From positions 2,721 through 48,302 of the forward strand of contig PMLK01000039.1 of assembly GCA_003158875.1 (NCBI GenBank): a stretch of DNA of 45,582 nucleotides, written 5' to 3'. This DNA is from Chloroflexota bacterium (GTDB lineage Bacteria > Chloroflexota > Limnocylindria > Limnocylindrales > CSP1-4). The notes below the pieces were generated by a model. That model did not search any database, was not told where the DNA came from, and saw nothing but the letters and a program-made list of their open reading frames with translations. Positions 1 to 9,237 of the stretch are shown in pieces (position 1 is the first letter of the stretch; each line of letters starts with the position of its first letter). Position numbers and translations under genes: made by a program.

Positions 1-1
1 G

Positions 2-1246
2 CGCGACGCCACGATCGTGACCATCTTCGAGGCGATCGGCGCCTACCGCGCCGGCAAGATGAGCGCCGAGGATCTGTACGAGATCGAGTCGGTCAGCTGT
101 CCGGGAGCCGGCGCGTGCGGCGGCCAGTACACGGCCAACACTATGTCGATGACGCTCGAAATCCTGGGGCTCTCGCCGGCGGGTTTGAACGGCATCCCGG
201 CCGAACATCCCGACAAGGACGCGGCCGCCCGGCGCTGCGGCGAGGTCGTTATGGATCTGGTCCGGCGCGACGTCCGGCCCAAGGAATTCGTCACCCGCAA
301 GTCGATCGAGAACGCCATCGCCTGCGTCGCCGCGACCGGCGGGTCAACGAACGCGGTCCTCCACCTGCTGGCGATCGCCCACGAATACGGCGTTCCCCTT
401 CACATCGACGAGTTCGGCGAGATTGCCGATCGGACTCCCATCGTCGGCGACATGATCCCCGGCGGTCGCTACGCCGCGGCCGATCTGTTCGAGGCCGGCG
501 GCCTGGCGCTCGTCACTCGCGAACTGCTCAAGAAGGGGCTCATCGACGGCACGACGCCCAACGTTGACGGCGGCACACTCGCGTCCCATGCCGCCGCCGT
601 CCAGGAAACCGCCGGCCAGAAGGTCGTGGTTCCGATCGAGGCCCCGCTCAAGTCGAACGGCGGCCTCACCATCCTCCACGGAACCCTCGCTCCGGACGGC
701 TGCGTCATCAAGCTCGCCGGCCACGAGCGTCGTTTCCACAAGGGTCCGGCGCGGGTCTACGACAACGAGCACGACAGCTACAACGCGGTCCAGGAAGGCA
801 ATATCAACCCCGGCGACGTCATCGTGATCCGCCATGAAGGTCCCGTCGGCGGCCCCGGGATGCAGGAAATGCTGTCGGTCACCGCGGCCGTGGTCGGGGT
901 GGGTCTGGGCGAGTCGATCGCTCTGCTCACCGACGGCCGCTTCAGCGGCGGAACGCACGGCCTGATGATCGGGCACGTGGCGCCGGAGGCGGCGCTCGGC
1001 GGCCCCATCGCGCTGGTCGAGGAAGGCGATGAGATCGTCATCGACGTGGATCGCCACGCGCTCGATCTCAACGTTCCGGCGGACGTCCTTGCGGAGCGGC
1101 GGGCCCGCTGGACACCACCAGCCCCCCGCTACAAGACCGGCGTAATGGCCAAGTACGCGGCACTGGTTTCGTCGGCGTCACTCGGCGCGGTCACCACCGG
1201 CACGCGGCTGGCGGAGCAGCTCGGGAATTCCGCGGCGCAGAAGTAG
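2..1246 (+). CDS. ilvD: Dihydroxy-acid dehydratase, 5'-truncated by the window edge
   Basis: Catalyses dehydration of 2,3-dihydroxy acids to 2-keto acids, the third common step of valine, leucine and isoleucine synthesis, using an Fe-S cluster. The reading frame is open from base 2 and reads [20 protein letters not shown], which matches the interior of IlvD; the GTG at 17 is therefore internal, not the start. The cluster-binding segment [17 protein letters not shown], the [12 protein letters not shown] stretch and the C-terminal [11 protein letters not shown] motif are all present. About 414 residues are visible of a usual 550-570, so roughly the first quarter lies outside the window. It is followed after 107 nt by an unrelated acetyltransferase on the same strand. 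No frameshift is seen. Identification is very secure. Confidence 0.96.
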   Translation, partial: RDATIVTIFEAIGAYRAGKMSAEDLYEIESVSCPGAGACGGQYTANTMSMTLEILGLSPAGLNGIPAEHPDKDAAARRCGEVVMDLVRRDVRPKEFVTRKSIENAIACVAATGGSTNAVLHLLAIAHEYGVPLHIDEFGEIADRTPIVGDMIPGGRYAAADLFEAGGLALVTRELLKKGLIDGTTPNVDGGTLASHAAAVQETAGQKVVVPIEAPLKSNGGLTILHGTLAPDGCVIKLAGHERRFHKGPARVYDNEHDSYNAVQEGNINPGDVIVIRHEGPVGGPGMQEMLSVTAAVVGVGLGESIALLTDGRFSGGTHGLMIGHVAPEAALGGPIALVEEGDEIVIDVDRHALDLNVPADVLAERRARWTPPAPRYKTGVMAKYAALVSSASLGAVTTGTRLAEQLGNSAAQK

Positions 1247-1353
1247 CGGGTCTGGTCGGTCGGGGCCGCGCCCTCGTCGACGCCGCACGCTCGTCTGGGT
1301 CGCCACGTTCGGTCGGACCAGTCGGCATCGCCACCGTCGGCGATCATTACGCG

Positions 1354-1986
1354 ATGTCGCAGGAACCTGCCGTCGATGCCACGCCGCCGGGCTACGTCTC
1401 GGTGACGGTCACCACCACAAGCCTCGAGATGCTCGCCAACTCCGTGTCCGTCGCGCCAGAGGCGCCCATATCGCCCGATGCGCTCGCGGGCTGGCGGGTC
1501 GAGCGCTGGCGGGCGCCGTCGCCGGCCTCGTATCGGCGGCTGTTCACCGCCGTCGGCGGACCGTGGGGCTGGACCGGCCGGTTGCTGCTCGCAGAGTCGG
1601 AGCTGAACGCCGTTCTCACCGACGATCGCGTCGAGATCTGGCGGCTCTGGTGCGGCGCGACGGTGGCCGGATTCGTGGAGCTGGACCGGCGCGTTCGCGG
1701 CGAGACGGAGTTCGTCTACTTCGGGCTGACGCCGGAGTTCATCGGGCGCGGGCTCGGGTCATTCCTGCTGCGTTGGGCGATTCATCATGCATGGACGACG
1801 CGACCCAACGGCGGTCCGGACACGGTCGAAGCCACGCGCCGCGTCTGGCTGCACACGTGCGACTACGACCACCCTGCTGCGCTCGAGATGTATCGGCGGG
1901 CCGGTTTCGAGGTCTTCGCGGAGGAGTTGGGGCCGGAGTTGTATCCGGCCGGCTACCGACGACCTGCCGAGACGGCCGACAGGTAA
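1354..1986 (+). CDS. GNAT family N-acetyltransferase
   Basis: A 210-residue protein with a GNAT fold in its second half. The acetyl-CoA pyrophosphate loop is visible as IGRGLGSFLL (the R-G-x-G-x motif A) after a strand reading EFVYFGLTPEF, and motif B is DHPAALEMYRRAGFEVF. The first 40 residues are not obviously part of the fold, so an internal start is possible; ATG 1354 gives the longest form. Substrate unknown: GNATs of this kind acetylate amines, amino acids or protein N-termini. A small hairpin (1327-1344) precedes the start. Family assignment is good; function is open. Confidence 0.85.
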   Translation: MSQEPAVDATPPGYVSVTVTTTSLEMLANSVSVAPEAPISPDALAGWRVERWRAPSPASYRRLFTAVGGPWGWTGRLLLAESELNAVLTDDRVEIWRLWCGATVAGFVELDRRVRGETEFVYFGLTPEFIGRGLGSFLLRWAIHHAWTTRPNGGPDTVEATRRVWLHTCDYDHPAALEMYRRAGFEVFAEELGPELYPAGYRRPAETADR

Positions 1987-2074
1987 CCTCGACCGCACCC
2001 GCCGCGCACCCGCTACCCCCTACCTCGCCTCTACCACCGTCAGCCCCTCAACGGTCGAAGGCGACCTTACGTCC

Positions 2075-3214
2075 CTAAGGCTGGTAGATCTCGGCCGAAG
2101 CCAGATCGCTCTGATTTGAGTCGCCCCCGGTTATGAGCACGCGTCCGTCGTGCAGGAGGGTCGCGGTGCCGTTCTGACGTCCGGTGGTCAGCGACGAGGT
2201 GAACGAGAACGTCCCCGTGCTCGGGTTGTACAACTCGGCCGAGGCGATGGATACGTTCTGGGCGTCGTTGAATCCCCCGGCGATCAGGACCATACCGCTC
2301 GTCAGCAGCGTCGCGGTTTGTCCCACGCGAACCGTGCCCATCGTCCCGGTGGGAGTGAATTTGTCCGTAGTGGGGTCGAACAGCTCCGCGGTCGCCAGTG
2401 CGGCCGTGGATCCATAGCCACCCGCAACCAGAACGCGACCGTCGCCGAGCAGTGTCGCCGTCAGACCGTCGCGAGCCGATGACATCGACCCGACGGAGGT
2501 GAACTTGCCCGTCCCGGGATCGTAGATTTCGGCCGTGGCGAGCGGATCGGCGCCGTTCAAGCCACCGACCAGGAGAACGCGTCCGTCGGCCAGTCGCACC
2601 GCGGACGGATCGTCTCGGCCGCTCGCCATCGAACCGGTTGGCGTGAACTTGCCCGTCCCCGGGTCGTAGATTTCGGCCGACGCCAGATCTGTGTTGTCGT
2701 CCGTGCCCCCGGCCACGAGTACTCGCCCGTCCTTCAGCGTCACCATGACGTGCTTGCCTCGGATCGTAGACATGGAACCGGTCGGCGTGAACTTGCCGGT
2801 CGCGGGGTCGAAAAGCTCAGCCGATGCCAGATCGTTCGACGGCCCACCCCCGCTGATCAGGACGCGGCCGTCGGCGAGAAGAGCTGCGGCCTGCTGGTCT
2901 CGAGCGGTCGACATCGACCCGACCGGGCTGAAACTGTCGCTGATCGGGTCGAAGAGCTCGGCAGTTTCGAGCGCAGTGTCGTTGTGGTGTCCGCCAACCA
3001 CGAGCACACGGCCGTCCAGAAGCAGCGTGGCCGTTTGATCGCCGCGCTGGAAGGCCATCGGACCCGTGACGCCGAAGCTTCCCGGTAGCTGCTGGGGTCG
3101 TAGCCGGGTGGCCGTCGGAGTCGGCGCCGCCGTAGGAGACGGAGCGGAGTTTCCGCACGCGCCTACTACGAGGCTCAGGGAAATGGCTATGCATGCCAAT
3201 GCGGATCGCTTCAT
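2075..3214 (-). CDS. Kelch-repeat lipoprotein
   Basis: A 379-residue secreted lipoprotein. ATG 3214 is chosen over the upstream in-frame ATG at 3355 because a GGAG box lies 8 nt upstream and the protein then begins MKRSALACIAISLSLVVGAC, a signal peptide with a lipobox (VGAC). A short Thr/Pro/Ala linker follows, then six to seven Kelch-like blades with the recurring pattern AELFDP.T..FTPTGSMSTAR followed by DGRVLVAGG. Together they should form one beta-propeller anchored outside the membrane. Bacterial Kelch propellers of this type are often called galactose-oxidase-like; no catalytic partner domain is visible, so binding is more likely than catalysis. Divergent from the peptidase gene at 3343. 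Confidence 0.85.
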   Translation of the reverse strand: MKRSALACIAISLSLVVGACGNSAPSPTAAPTPTATRLRPQQLPGSFGVTGPMAFQRGDQTATLLLDGRVLVVGGHHNDTALETAELFDPISDSFSPVGSMSTARDQQAAALLADGRVLISGGGPSNDLASAELFDPATGKFTPTGSMSTIRGKHVMVTLKDGRVLVAGGTDDNTDLASAEIYDPGTGKFTPTGSMASGRDDPSAVRLADGRVLLVGGLNGADPLATAEIYDPGTGKFTSVGSMSSARDGLTATLLGDGRVLVAGGYGSTAALATAELFDPTTDKFTPTGTMGTVRVGQTATLLTSGMVLIAGGFNDAQNVSIASAELYNPSTGTFSFTSSLTTGRQNGTATLLHDGRVLITGGDSNQSDLASAEIYQP

Positions 3215-3342
3215 CGAATGCGCTCCATCGTCGACGCCGCGCCGCCGGCACGACTTGCCTGGTGAGGAGGATACAACGGCTTTCGCCCGGGGTCGCCGCG
3301 CGGCCCTGCCGGAGCGCCGATCGATACGCTGAGGCATCATCG

Positions 3343-4779
3343 ATGCAGAACGCATCCGAGGTTGTCGTGCAAGCTCCTGGAACCGAAATCCTGACCGAAC
3401 GAGAGACTGGCGAGCTGGTCGAGCTGCTGCAAGGGCTGCTCCGCATCAAGAGCGTGAATCCGCCCGGCGACGAGATACTCGCCGCTCGCTTCCTGGAGGG
3501 AGTCTTAGCCGCCGAAGGCATGGTCGCCAACGTCATCGAGCCGTTCCCGGGGCGCGCCTCCATTCTGGCTCGCGTCCACGGCGACGGCTCTGGCGGGGAT
3601 CCCTTGTTGCTGCTCTCCCACCTGGACGTGGTGCCTGCCGAGCCGGCCGGCTGGAGCCACGATCCTTTCGGCGGCGATCTTGCGGACGGCTACGTCTGGG
3701 GGCGTGGCGCGATGGACATGAAGAGCATGGTTTCGATGGAGGTGCAGGTCATGCGCCGCCTCGCCCGCCGGGCCCGCGAAGCCGGACTGGATCCCGCCGT
3801 CGATCCAATCCCGGGCTTGCGCCGCGACGTCGTCTTCTGTTCCTCGGCCGACGAGGAAGCGGGCGGCTGGCACGGCGCCGACTGGATCGTCCGCGAACAT
3901 CCGGAGTGGCTGCGAGCCGCGGCGGCGATCAACGAGGCGGGCGCTATCGCCACCACGTACGGCGGAGTCCGTTTCTACCCGATCCAGGTCGCGGAGAAGG
4001 GTTTCGTCGTCTACAAGCTCCACGTCAATGGTCACTGGGGCCACGGCTCCGTTCCCACTCCGGACAATGCCGCGGTTCTCGCCGCGCAGATCGTCACGCG
4101 AGTGGCGGAGCCGGGTCCGGTGCGCCTGACCGAAGCAATGGCCACGGCGCTGACACGGGCACTGCCGCACATGGCGGCGCGCGCGGCGCAGACCATCGGG
4201 GCATTGATCGCAGATCCGGCTGGCGTCCAGGCGGTCGACATCGACAGGGCGCTTCGAAATCTGTGCGATCCGGTTCTGGCCCGAACCATTTCGGCTGTGA
4301 TCCGCGACACCGCCTCGGTTGGGATCGTGAGTTCCGGAGTCAAGTACAACGTCATTCCCGGCACGGCGGAAATCGTCATCGACTGCCGCATCCTGCCGGG
4401 CACGGACGAACCGGCTATGCGCGCCGAGCTGCGGCGCCGAATCGGCGAGGAACTCTGGGCTCGCATGGACGTGGAGTGCGAGCAGACCGGGACTTCGATC
4501 CAGGCCCCCCTCGACAACCCGCTGTATGCGATTCTCGAGCAGGTCCTGCGCGATCACGATCCGGAGGGCGTGCCGGTGCCGTTCCTCGCCCCGTTCTCCA
4601 CCGACGCAAAACATCTGGCCCGCATCGGCGTCCCGACTTACGGCTTCTCACCGCTCCGCGTCGGCCCGGGCGACGGCCTCCTCGAGCTGATGCACGCCGA
4701 CAACGAGCGGGTAAGCGTGGAGGCGTTGCGGTTCGGCCTACCGGCTCTCTGGGACGCCGTGATCCGATTCTGCAACTGA
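3343..4779 (+). CDS. M20 family metallopeptidase (ArgE/DapE/CPG2-like)
   Basis: A 478-residue zinc-dependent amidohydrolase/peptidase. The metal site is readable: SHLDVVP (first His and Asp), GRGAMDMK (bridging Asp), SADEEAGG (general-base Glu and ligand Glu) and a late His in the segment ending DAKHLARIGVPTYGFSPL. An NVIPGTAEIVIDCRILPG stretch belongs to the dimerisation/substrate domain. ATG 3343 is preferred to the upstream in-frame ATG at 3193 because the family fold begins near ERETGELVELLQGLLRI and the upstream segment overlaps the divergent Kelch gene. The family cleaves acylated amino acids or dipeptides; the exact substrate cannot be read from sequence. Confidence 0.9.
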   Translation: MQNASEVVVQAPGTEILTERETGELVELLQGLLRIKSVNPPGDEILAARFLEGVLAAEGMVANVIEPFPGRASILARVHGDGSGGDPLLLLSHLDVVPAEPAGWSHDPFGGDLADGYVWGRGAMDMKSMVSMEVQVMRRLARRAREAGLDPAVDPIPGLRRDVVFCSSADEEAGGWHGADWIVREHPEWLRAAAAINEAGAIATTYGGVRFYPIQVAEKGFVVYKLHVNGHWGHGSVPTPDNAAVLAAQIVTRVAEPGPVRLTEAMATALTRALPHMAARAAQTIGALIADPAGVQAVDIDRALRNLCDPVLARTISAVIRDTASVGIVSSGVKYNVIPGTAEIVIDCRILPGTDEPAMRAELRRRIGEELWARMDVECEQTGTSIQAPLDNPLYAILEQVLRDHDPEGVPVPFLAPFSTDAKHLARIGVPTYGFSPLRVGPGDGLLELMHADNERVSVEALRFGLPALWDAVIRFCN

Positions 4780-4852
4780 TGCCCTGAGGCACCCCCGTCG
4801 ATGACCAAAGGCCCGACGTCAACCGGTTCGCGATCGAATAGCCTGACGTTGC

Positions 4853-4876
4853 CGGACGGAAGCGGCTCTCCGTCCG
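4853..4876 (+). terminator. Hairpin, possible weak terminator
   Basis: Perfect 8-bp stem (CGGACGGA / TCCGTCCG) with an 8-nt loop, about 70 nt after the M20 gene stop and before the ACT-domain gene. It is followed only by TTAG, so it lacks a proper U-tract. It could be a Rho-assisted or attenuating structure. Confidence 0.35.
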
Positions 4877-4919
4877 TTAGTCAACGCAGAGCCGCCTGAC
4901 GGTCACGTCGGGAGCGAGA

Positions 4920-5324
4920 ATGAGCCAGCAATTCGTCGTCCAGATGCCCAACAAGCCGGGCGAGCTTTCCCGCCTGACCCGCGCCCTGTGCGCGCGCGGC
5001 GTGAACATCGTCCAGATCAATCAGAGCACCGCGGGCGACCTCTCGTGCGCGATCATCCATACCGACTGCTGCGATGACGACACTTCGGACGTGCTTCGGG
5101 GCATGGGCTATCCGTATGTGATGGGCACAGGCGTGACGGTCGACATCGAGGACACCCCCTGCAGTCTTGGGGACGTCAGCGACAAACTCTCCGAGAAGGG
5201 CGTCAACATCAGGAGCTGCTGCGTCATCGGACGTCACAACGGCCGCGCGCAATGGTCGCTGGACGTGGACGACGAGGCGCGCGCCCGCGAAATTCTGGGC
5301 CTGCCCGCTCTCGTCGACGCTTGA
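4920..5324 (+). CDS. Tandem ACT-domain protein
   Basis: A 134-residue protein made of two ACT domains and nothing else. The first begins FVVQMPNKPGELSRLTRAL, with the usual Pro-Gly turn before helix 1, followed by RGVNIVQINQ; the second has DTPCSLGDVSDKLSEKGVNI. ACT domains bind small ligands, typically amino acids, at domain interfaces, so this is likely a stand-alone sensor or regulatory subunit. A GGAG box sits 4-5 nt before ATG 4920. There is no operon partner: the flanking genes are an M20 peptidase on the same strand and a convergent MarR regulator. The ligand is unknown. Confidence 0.85.
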   Translation: MSQQFVVQMPNKPGELSRLTRALCARGVNIVQINQSTAGDLSCAIIHTDCCDDDTSDVLRGMGYPYVMGTGVTVDIEDTPCSLGDVSDKLSEKGVNIRSCCVIGRHNGRAQWSLDVDDEARAREILGLPALVDA

Positions 5325-5411
5325 TCGTCGGCGCGGCGCCGGACCGCCAACGCGGAGCCGCCCTGGCAGCAACGGCCACTTCAGGGCCGCGCCGCCCCAC
5401 GGCCATGCGAC

Positions 5412-6137
5412 CTAGCGAGTCGGCCGCTGCTTGATCAAATGGCCGCGGCGCGAGATCGCGTGCGTTGACAAGGCCGCGACGCCCATAGCTACGAGTGCGC
5501 GCTCGGCAGTGGGAAGCGGCCGAACGATCGACAGGAACTCCTGGGCCCGGGCGCGATCCACGATTCCGAGGAGCGCCTGTCCGCGACCGGTCAGCCTGAG
5601 GGTCCGGACCCGCAGATCTTCAGTGTCTTGGGTGCGCTCCACGAGCTGGCGCTCGACAAGGCCGTTGACGAGTCGGCTGACGGCGGACTGCGACCGGCCC
5701 ACAGTATCGGCGAGGTCCGCGACGGTCATGGTGCCGTTATCGGCCAGGGCGTACAGGGCGGCCAGCTGGGTAAAGCCGAGGTTCAGTTCGCCGAGTTGCG
5801 CCGCGAAGCCAACCACAAGGTCTCGCCAGATGGCGCGGCCCATCGCGATCCGATCCGACAGCTCGCGCGGGTTGGAAAGCCGGTAACGGGCGGCTTCCAC
5901 CGGACCAGCCAGAAGTTCGCGCGCGGCCGACTCGACGGCGGCCCGACTGGGAACGGTCAGGTTAGGCAGATGCAGGAAAGAGCGTTGATTGGCTCGCAGC
6001 AATCGGAGCGACGACGCCGGTTTCGGCTGGGAAACGGGAGCCCGAACGATGCCTTCCTGGACGACCGGCACGTCCGGCAGCGGCTCGTCCTGGGGTCGCG
6101 AGGCGATATTCGGAAGTTTGGGACGGAACTGAGGCAT
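5412..6137 (-). CDS. MarR family transcriptional regulator with long N-terminal extension
   Basis: A 241-residue DNA-binding protein. The MarR winged helix occupies roughly residues 95-215: FTQLAALYALADNG, then the recognition helix GRSQSAVSRLVNGLVERQLV, then the wing with a D-x-R signature (ERTQDTEDLRVRTLRLTGRG). The first 60-70 residues are Pro/Arg-rich and not part of the fold, so the true start might be internal. It is divergent from fabD with a 192-nt gap that holds a perfect 12-bp palindrome (6168-6179), so it may control itself and fatty-acid synthesis. That regulatory link is inference. Confidence 0.85.
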   Translation of the reverse strand: MPQFRPKLPNIASRPQDEPLPDVPVVQEGIVRAPVSQPKPASSLRLLRANQRSFLHLPNLTVPSRAAVESAARELLAGPVEAARYRLSNPRELSDRIAMGRAIWRDLVVGFAAQLGELNLGFTQLAALYALADNGTMTVADLADTVGRSQSAVSRLVNGLVERQLVERTQDTEDLRVRTLRLTGRGQALLGIVDRARAQEFLSIVRPLPTAERALVAMGVAALSTHAISRRGHLIKQRPTR

Positions 6138-6167
6138 GGCTCAGACTAAGCCCGAGGGCACGATACA

Positions 6168-6179
6168 TGCAAGCTTGCA
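6168..6179. promoter_or_regulatory. 12-bp palindrome between marR-type gene and fabD
   Basis: TGCAAGCTTGCA is a perfect palindrome lying 30 nt upstream of the MarR-type start and 150 nt upstream of fabD. MarR proteins bind short palindromes of this kind near their own promoters. Operator role is inferred. Confidence 0.45.
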
Positions 6180-6329
6180 CACAGTTTCCCTCGTGGACCT
6201 GGCCGGCGGGTCTAGTGTGATGCTACGAGGCCGACCACTGGTGGTCCGCCCAATCGTCCAAGAGTTCCGTCCCGCCCGGTAGACGCACGTCCCAGCGCGC
6301 GGGTGGCGGAAGGAGATTCGACACAAGTC

Positions 6330-7292
6330 ATGGATCGCATCGCCTACGTATTCCCCGGCCAGGGGTCTCAGTCGGTTGGTATGGGCAAGGCCCTGGTCGC
6401 GGCTTCGCCGGCGGCGAAGGCGGTCCTCGCCGAAGCGGACGACGCCCTGGGCGAGTCGATCAGCACTCTCGCTTTCGATGGCCCGGAGGATCAACTCAAC
6501 CTTACGGTCAACTCCCAGCCGGCTCTCGTCGCGGTGTCGATCGCGTTCCTGGCCGCTATGCGCGAGCGCTGGGCAGCAGCCGGAGTGACCGAACCTGCGC
6601 CGGCGTACGTTGCCGGACACTCGATGGGCCAGTACAGCGCCCTCGTCGCCGCCGAGTCGATTTCGCTCGCCGACGCGGTCCGCCTCGTTCGCGAACGAGG
6701 CCGTCAGATGCAGGCTTCCGGCCAGGGCCGGCAAGGCGCGATGGCTGCGATCATCGGCCTGGACGACGCCCGCATCCCCGACCTCCTGGCCCTCGGCGCC
6801 GGCCTGGGCAGCGTGGCAGTCGCAAACCGCAACTCGCCCGGCCAGATCGTCATTTCCGGAGATCGCGCCGCGGTAGAAGCGGCCGCAAACGGCGCCAAGG
6901 AACTCGGGGCGCGGCGCGGTCTGGTTCTGCCGGTATCGGTGGCCGCCCATTCGACGCTGATGGCCGAAGCCGCCGAGGGTATGGCGAAGGTCCTCGCCCC
7001 GATCGCATTCACCGACCCCAAGACTGCACTGATCGCCAACGCGGACGCCCGGCTAATCACCACCGCCGCCGCCGCGCGTAGCGAACTGATCGAGCACCTC
7101 ACTCGCGGCGTCGATTGGGTCGCCGCAGTTCAGCGCATGACCGCCGACGGAGTGACGACGTTTGTGGAGGTCGGGTCGGGCAGGGTCCTGACAGGCCTGA
7201 TCAAGCGCATCGCTCCCGAAGCCACGGCCTTCGCCACGGACGAAGCTTCGGCCCCGGGTGGAATTGCCGTTCCGTTTGTAGAACCCAATTAG
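6330..7292 (+). CDS. fabD: Malonyl-CoA:ACP transacylase
   Basis: Loads malonyl groups onto acyl carrier protein for fatty-acid elongation. About 320 residues, the usual length. The protein starts MDRIAYVFPGQGSQSVGMG, the family signature. The catalytic Ser98 sits in GHSMGQYSAL and the catalytic His207 in VSVAAHSTLM; GRQMQ with the conserved Arg is also present. ATG 6330 is preferred because homologues begin at this point; an AGGAG box is 14 nt upstream, rather far, so the in-frame GTG at 6303 is an alternative. It heads a fab cluster with a ketoacyl synthase 56 nt downstream; no acpP lies between them. Confidence 0.95.
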   Translation: MDRIAYVFPGQGSQSVGMGKALVAASPAAKAVLAEADDALGESISTLAFDGPEDQLNLTVNSQPALVAVSIAFLAAMRERWAAAGVTEPAPAYVAGHSMGQYSALVAAESISLADAVRLVRERGRQMQASGQGRQGAMAAIIGLDDARIPDLLALGAGLGSVAVANRNSPGQIVISGDRAAVEAAANGAKELGARRGLVLPVSVAAHSTLMAEAAEGMAKVLAPIAFTDPKTALIANADARLITTAAAARSELIEHLTRGVDWVAAVQRMTADGVTTFVEVGSGRVLTGLIKRIAPEATAFATDEASAPGGIAVPFVEPN

Positions 7293-7348
7293 CCCAATTT
7301 CCTCGACGACGCCTCGTCGACCCGACCCTCCAGGAGGAGCAGGAACCC

Positions 7349-8611
7349 GTGCGCAAGCCCGACTACAACAGGCGAGTCGTCGTCACCGGACTCGGTGTCG
7401 TTTCCCCTATCGGTAACGACATCGATACCGTTTGGTCGAACCTACTCAACGGCTATTCCGGCATCGGCGAGATCACCCATTTCGACACGTCCAAGTACGA
7501 CCACAAGGCCGGCGGCGAAGTCCACGACTTCGACATCACTAAATGGTGGAACTTCAAGGACGCCCGCCGCACCGAGACGACGGTCCACTTCGCGGTCGCT
7601 TCCGCGCAGATGGCTCTAGCCGATTCGGGTCTCGAGATTACCGATGAGAATCGCTACGACGTCGGTGTCATCTACGGTTCGGGCGGCGGTGGACAGGGTC
7701 TGTTCATCTCCAATCAGGAGACCTGGCACACGAAGGGGGTTCGGGCCGTTAGTCCCTTCTTTATCGCCAACGGCTTGGTCGACGCCAGCTCAGGAACCAT
7801 TGCCATCGAGACCGGGGCCAAGGGCCACAACTTCTGCCCCGTGTCGGCCTGCTCGACCGGTACGCACTCCATCGGCGAAGCCGCCGAGGTGATCCGGCGC
7901 GGCGACTGCACCGCCGTCATCTGCGGTGCCGCCGAGTCGCCGCTGCTCGAGCTGGTCCATATCGGCTTCACGAACATGCGCGGCCTGGGCAACCCAGTCC
8001 CAGGCAAGAGCATCGGAACCGTGTCCCGGCCGTTCGACCGGACACGTGACGGTTTCGTTCTCGGCGAGGGCGCCGGCGCACTCATCCTCGAGGACCTGCA
8101 ACTCGCCAAAGCTCGCGGTGCCAGGATCTACGCCGAGGTTGTCGGATATGGTTCGGCCGCCGACGGCTTCGACATGATCGCGCCCGCTCCGCATGGCGAA
8201 GGCGCGGCACGATCTTTGAAGAACGCCCTCGAGCGACGCGGCGTTCCGGCCGACGAGGTCGACATGCTCAACCCGCACGGGACCTCGACTCCGGTCGGCG
8301 ACAAGTGCGAAAGCGAGGCCATCTGGTCCGCCTTCGGCGACCACACACCAGACCTTCTGATCTCCGCCACAAAGTCGATGACGGGCCACATGATGGGAGC
8401 CGCCGGAGCCTTCGAAGGCGTGGCGACGGTGCTGTCGGTATACAACCAGGTGGTCCCGGGGACGATCAACTACGCCGAGCCCGATCCCGAGTGCAACATC
8501 AACATCGCCACCGAGACGATCGAGAAGCCGATCCGCTACGCCCTCTCCAATAACATCGGACTGGGCGGACACAACTCGGCGATCATCTTCAAGCGCTACG
8601 TCGGCGACTGA
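7349..8611 (+). CDS. fabF: Beta-ketoacyl-ACP synthase II (first paralogue)
   Basis: Condenses malonyl-ACP with acyl-ACP in fatty-acid elongation. 420 residues from GTG 7349, which has an AGGAGG box 11 nt upstream and gives the canonical N-terminus VVVTGLGVVSPIGND. The catalytic triad is readable: Cys168 in VSACSTGTHS, His310 in NPHGTSTPVGD and His347 in KSMTGHMMGAAGA. It follows fabD in the same transcription unit and ends just before a strong terminator (8644-8680). A second, diverged copy lies at 11751; the two probably differ in chain length or substrate. Confidence 0.93.
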   Translation: MRKPDYNRRVVVTGLGVVSPIGNDIDTVWSNLLNGYSGIGEITHFDTSKYDHKAGGEVHDFDITKWWNFKDARRTETTVHFAVASAQMALADSGLEITDENRYDVGVIYGSGGGGQGLFISNQETWHTKGVRAVSPFFIANGLVDASSGTIAIETGAKGHNFCPVSACSTGTHSIGEAAEVIRRGDCTAVICGAAESPLLELVHIGFTNMRGLGNPVPGKSIGTVSRPFDRTRDGFVLGEGAGALILEDLQLAKARGARIYAEVVGYGSAADGFDMIAPAPHGEGAARSLKNALERRGVPADEVDMLNPHGTSTPVGDKCESEAIWSAFGDHTPDLLISATKSMTGHMMGAAGAFEGVATVLSVYNQVVPGTINYAEPDPECNINIATETIEKPIRYALSNNIGLGGHNSAIIFKRYVGD

Positions 8612-8643
8612 CCCGGCCTGTCACCGACGGCCGTAGTTCGGGT

Positions 8644-8680
8644 CAGCGGATTAGAGCGGCGGGGCTGCTCTAATCCGCTG
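8644..8680 (+). terminator. Strong rho-independent-type terminator after fabD-fabF
   Basis: A perfect 14-bp stem (CAGCGGATTAGAGC with GCTCTAATCCGCTG) closes a 9-nt G-rich loop 32 nt after the fabF stop and is followed by the T-rich run TTGTGT. This is the best terminator hairpin in the window. Confidence 0.75.
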
Positions 8681-8710
8681 TTGTGTCGCCGCCACCCGAA
8701 GCTGTACGCT
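8681..8710 (+). promoter_or_regulatory. Candidate promoter of the small hypothetical gene
   Basis: TTGTGT (8681-8686) and TACGCT (8705-8710) are spaced by 18 nt just beyond the fabF terminator. Match to the housekeeping consensus is moderate. Confidence 0.35.
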
Positions 8711-8738
8711 TCGCGCGCCTAAGCACGCTGGGGCCGGA

Positions 8739-8755
8739 GACGGGAAATTCCCGTC
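8739..8755. promoter_or_regulatory. 17-bp perfect palindrome, possible operator
   Basis: GACGGGAAATTCCCGTC has 8-bp arms around a single central base. It lies downstream of the candidate promoter and 23 nt before the next start codon, the position of an operator or leader hairpin. The one-base centre favours a protein-binding dyad over an RNA hairpin. Confidence 0.4.
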
Positions 8756-8778
8756 GACCGCTCGGTGGAGGAGTGGCG

Positions 8779-9228
8779 ATGGCGCGGGACCTGACTGTTG
8801 CGTGGGAGCTGCTCACGGCAGTGATGCGCGCGCGTCAGCAACTCGCGGCCGCGCGACCCCTAATCTGGGACAAGGCGCACCTCCCCACTGCCGAGCGCAT
8901 GGCAATCGTCAAGGCCTCGGCCGACGGCGATCGCTGGCGGCAGTCCAATGCCAACGACACGGATCAGGTTGTGATGCGCGTTTCCCTTGAGACGCATCTC
9001 AAGGACGGGAGACGCGTAACGAGTTGCCTGGACATCGTCGCCAGCCCGCGGCGGTGGCAAGCTCAGCCGTACATCAAGCTCACCGACGGCACCGAGCGCC
9101 TGATTTGGGAAGGTCAGACATCCGAAAAGGAAGACCCTGCCCGCTTTGCCGAGTCGGTCGATTCGGCGGCCAAGAGCCTTCTGGACGCCACCGTGGCGCT
9201 CGACTTCACGGACATCGACAAGGAGTAA
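8779..9228 (+). CDS. Conserved-looking hypothetical protein, 149 aa
   Basis: Not recognised. ATG 8779 is chosen because GGAGGAG lies 5 nt upstream; an upstream in-frame ATG at 8683 would add 32 unlikely residues. The protein is mixed alpha/beta, soluble and without signal peptide: a helical N-terminus (AWELLTAVMRARQQLA), a central part with alternating strands (VVMRVSLETHLKDGRRVTSCLDIVAS) and an acidic C-terminus. It sits alone between the fabF terminator and a convergent drug exporter, behind a palindrome at 8739-8755. Good codon use and a strong ribosome binding site support a real gene. Confidence 0.6.
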   Translation: MARDLTVAWELLTAVMRARQQLAAARPLIWDKAHLPTAERMAIVKASADGDRWRQSNANDTDQVVMRVSLETHLKDGRRVTSCLDIVASPRRWQAQPYIKLTDGTERLIWEGQTSEKEDPARFAESVDSAAKSLLDATVALDFTDIDKE

Positions 9229-9237
9229 CGGCTCCGG

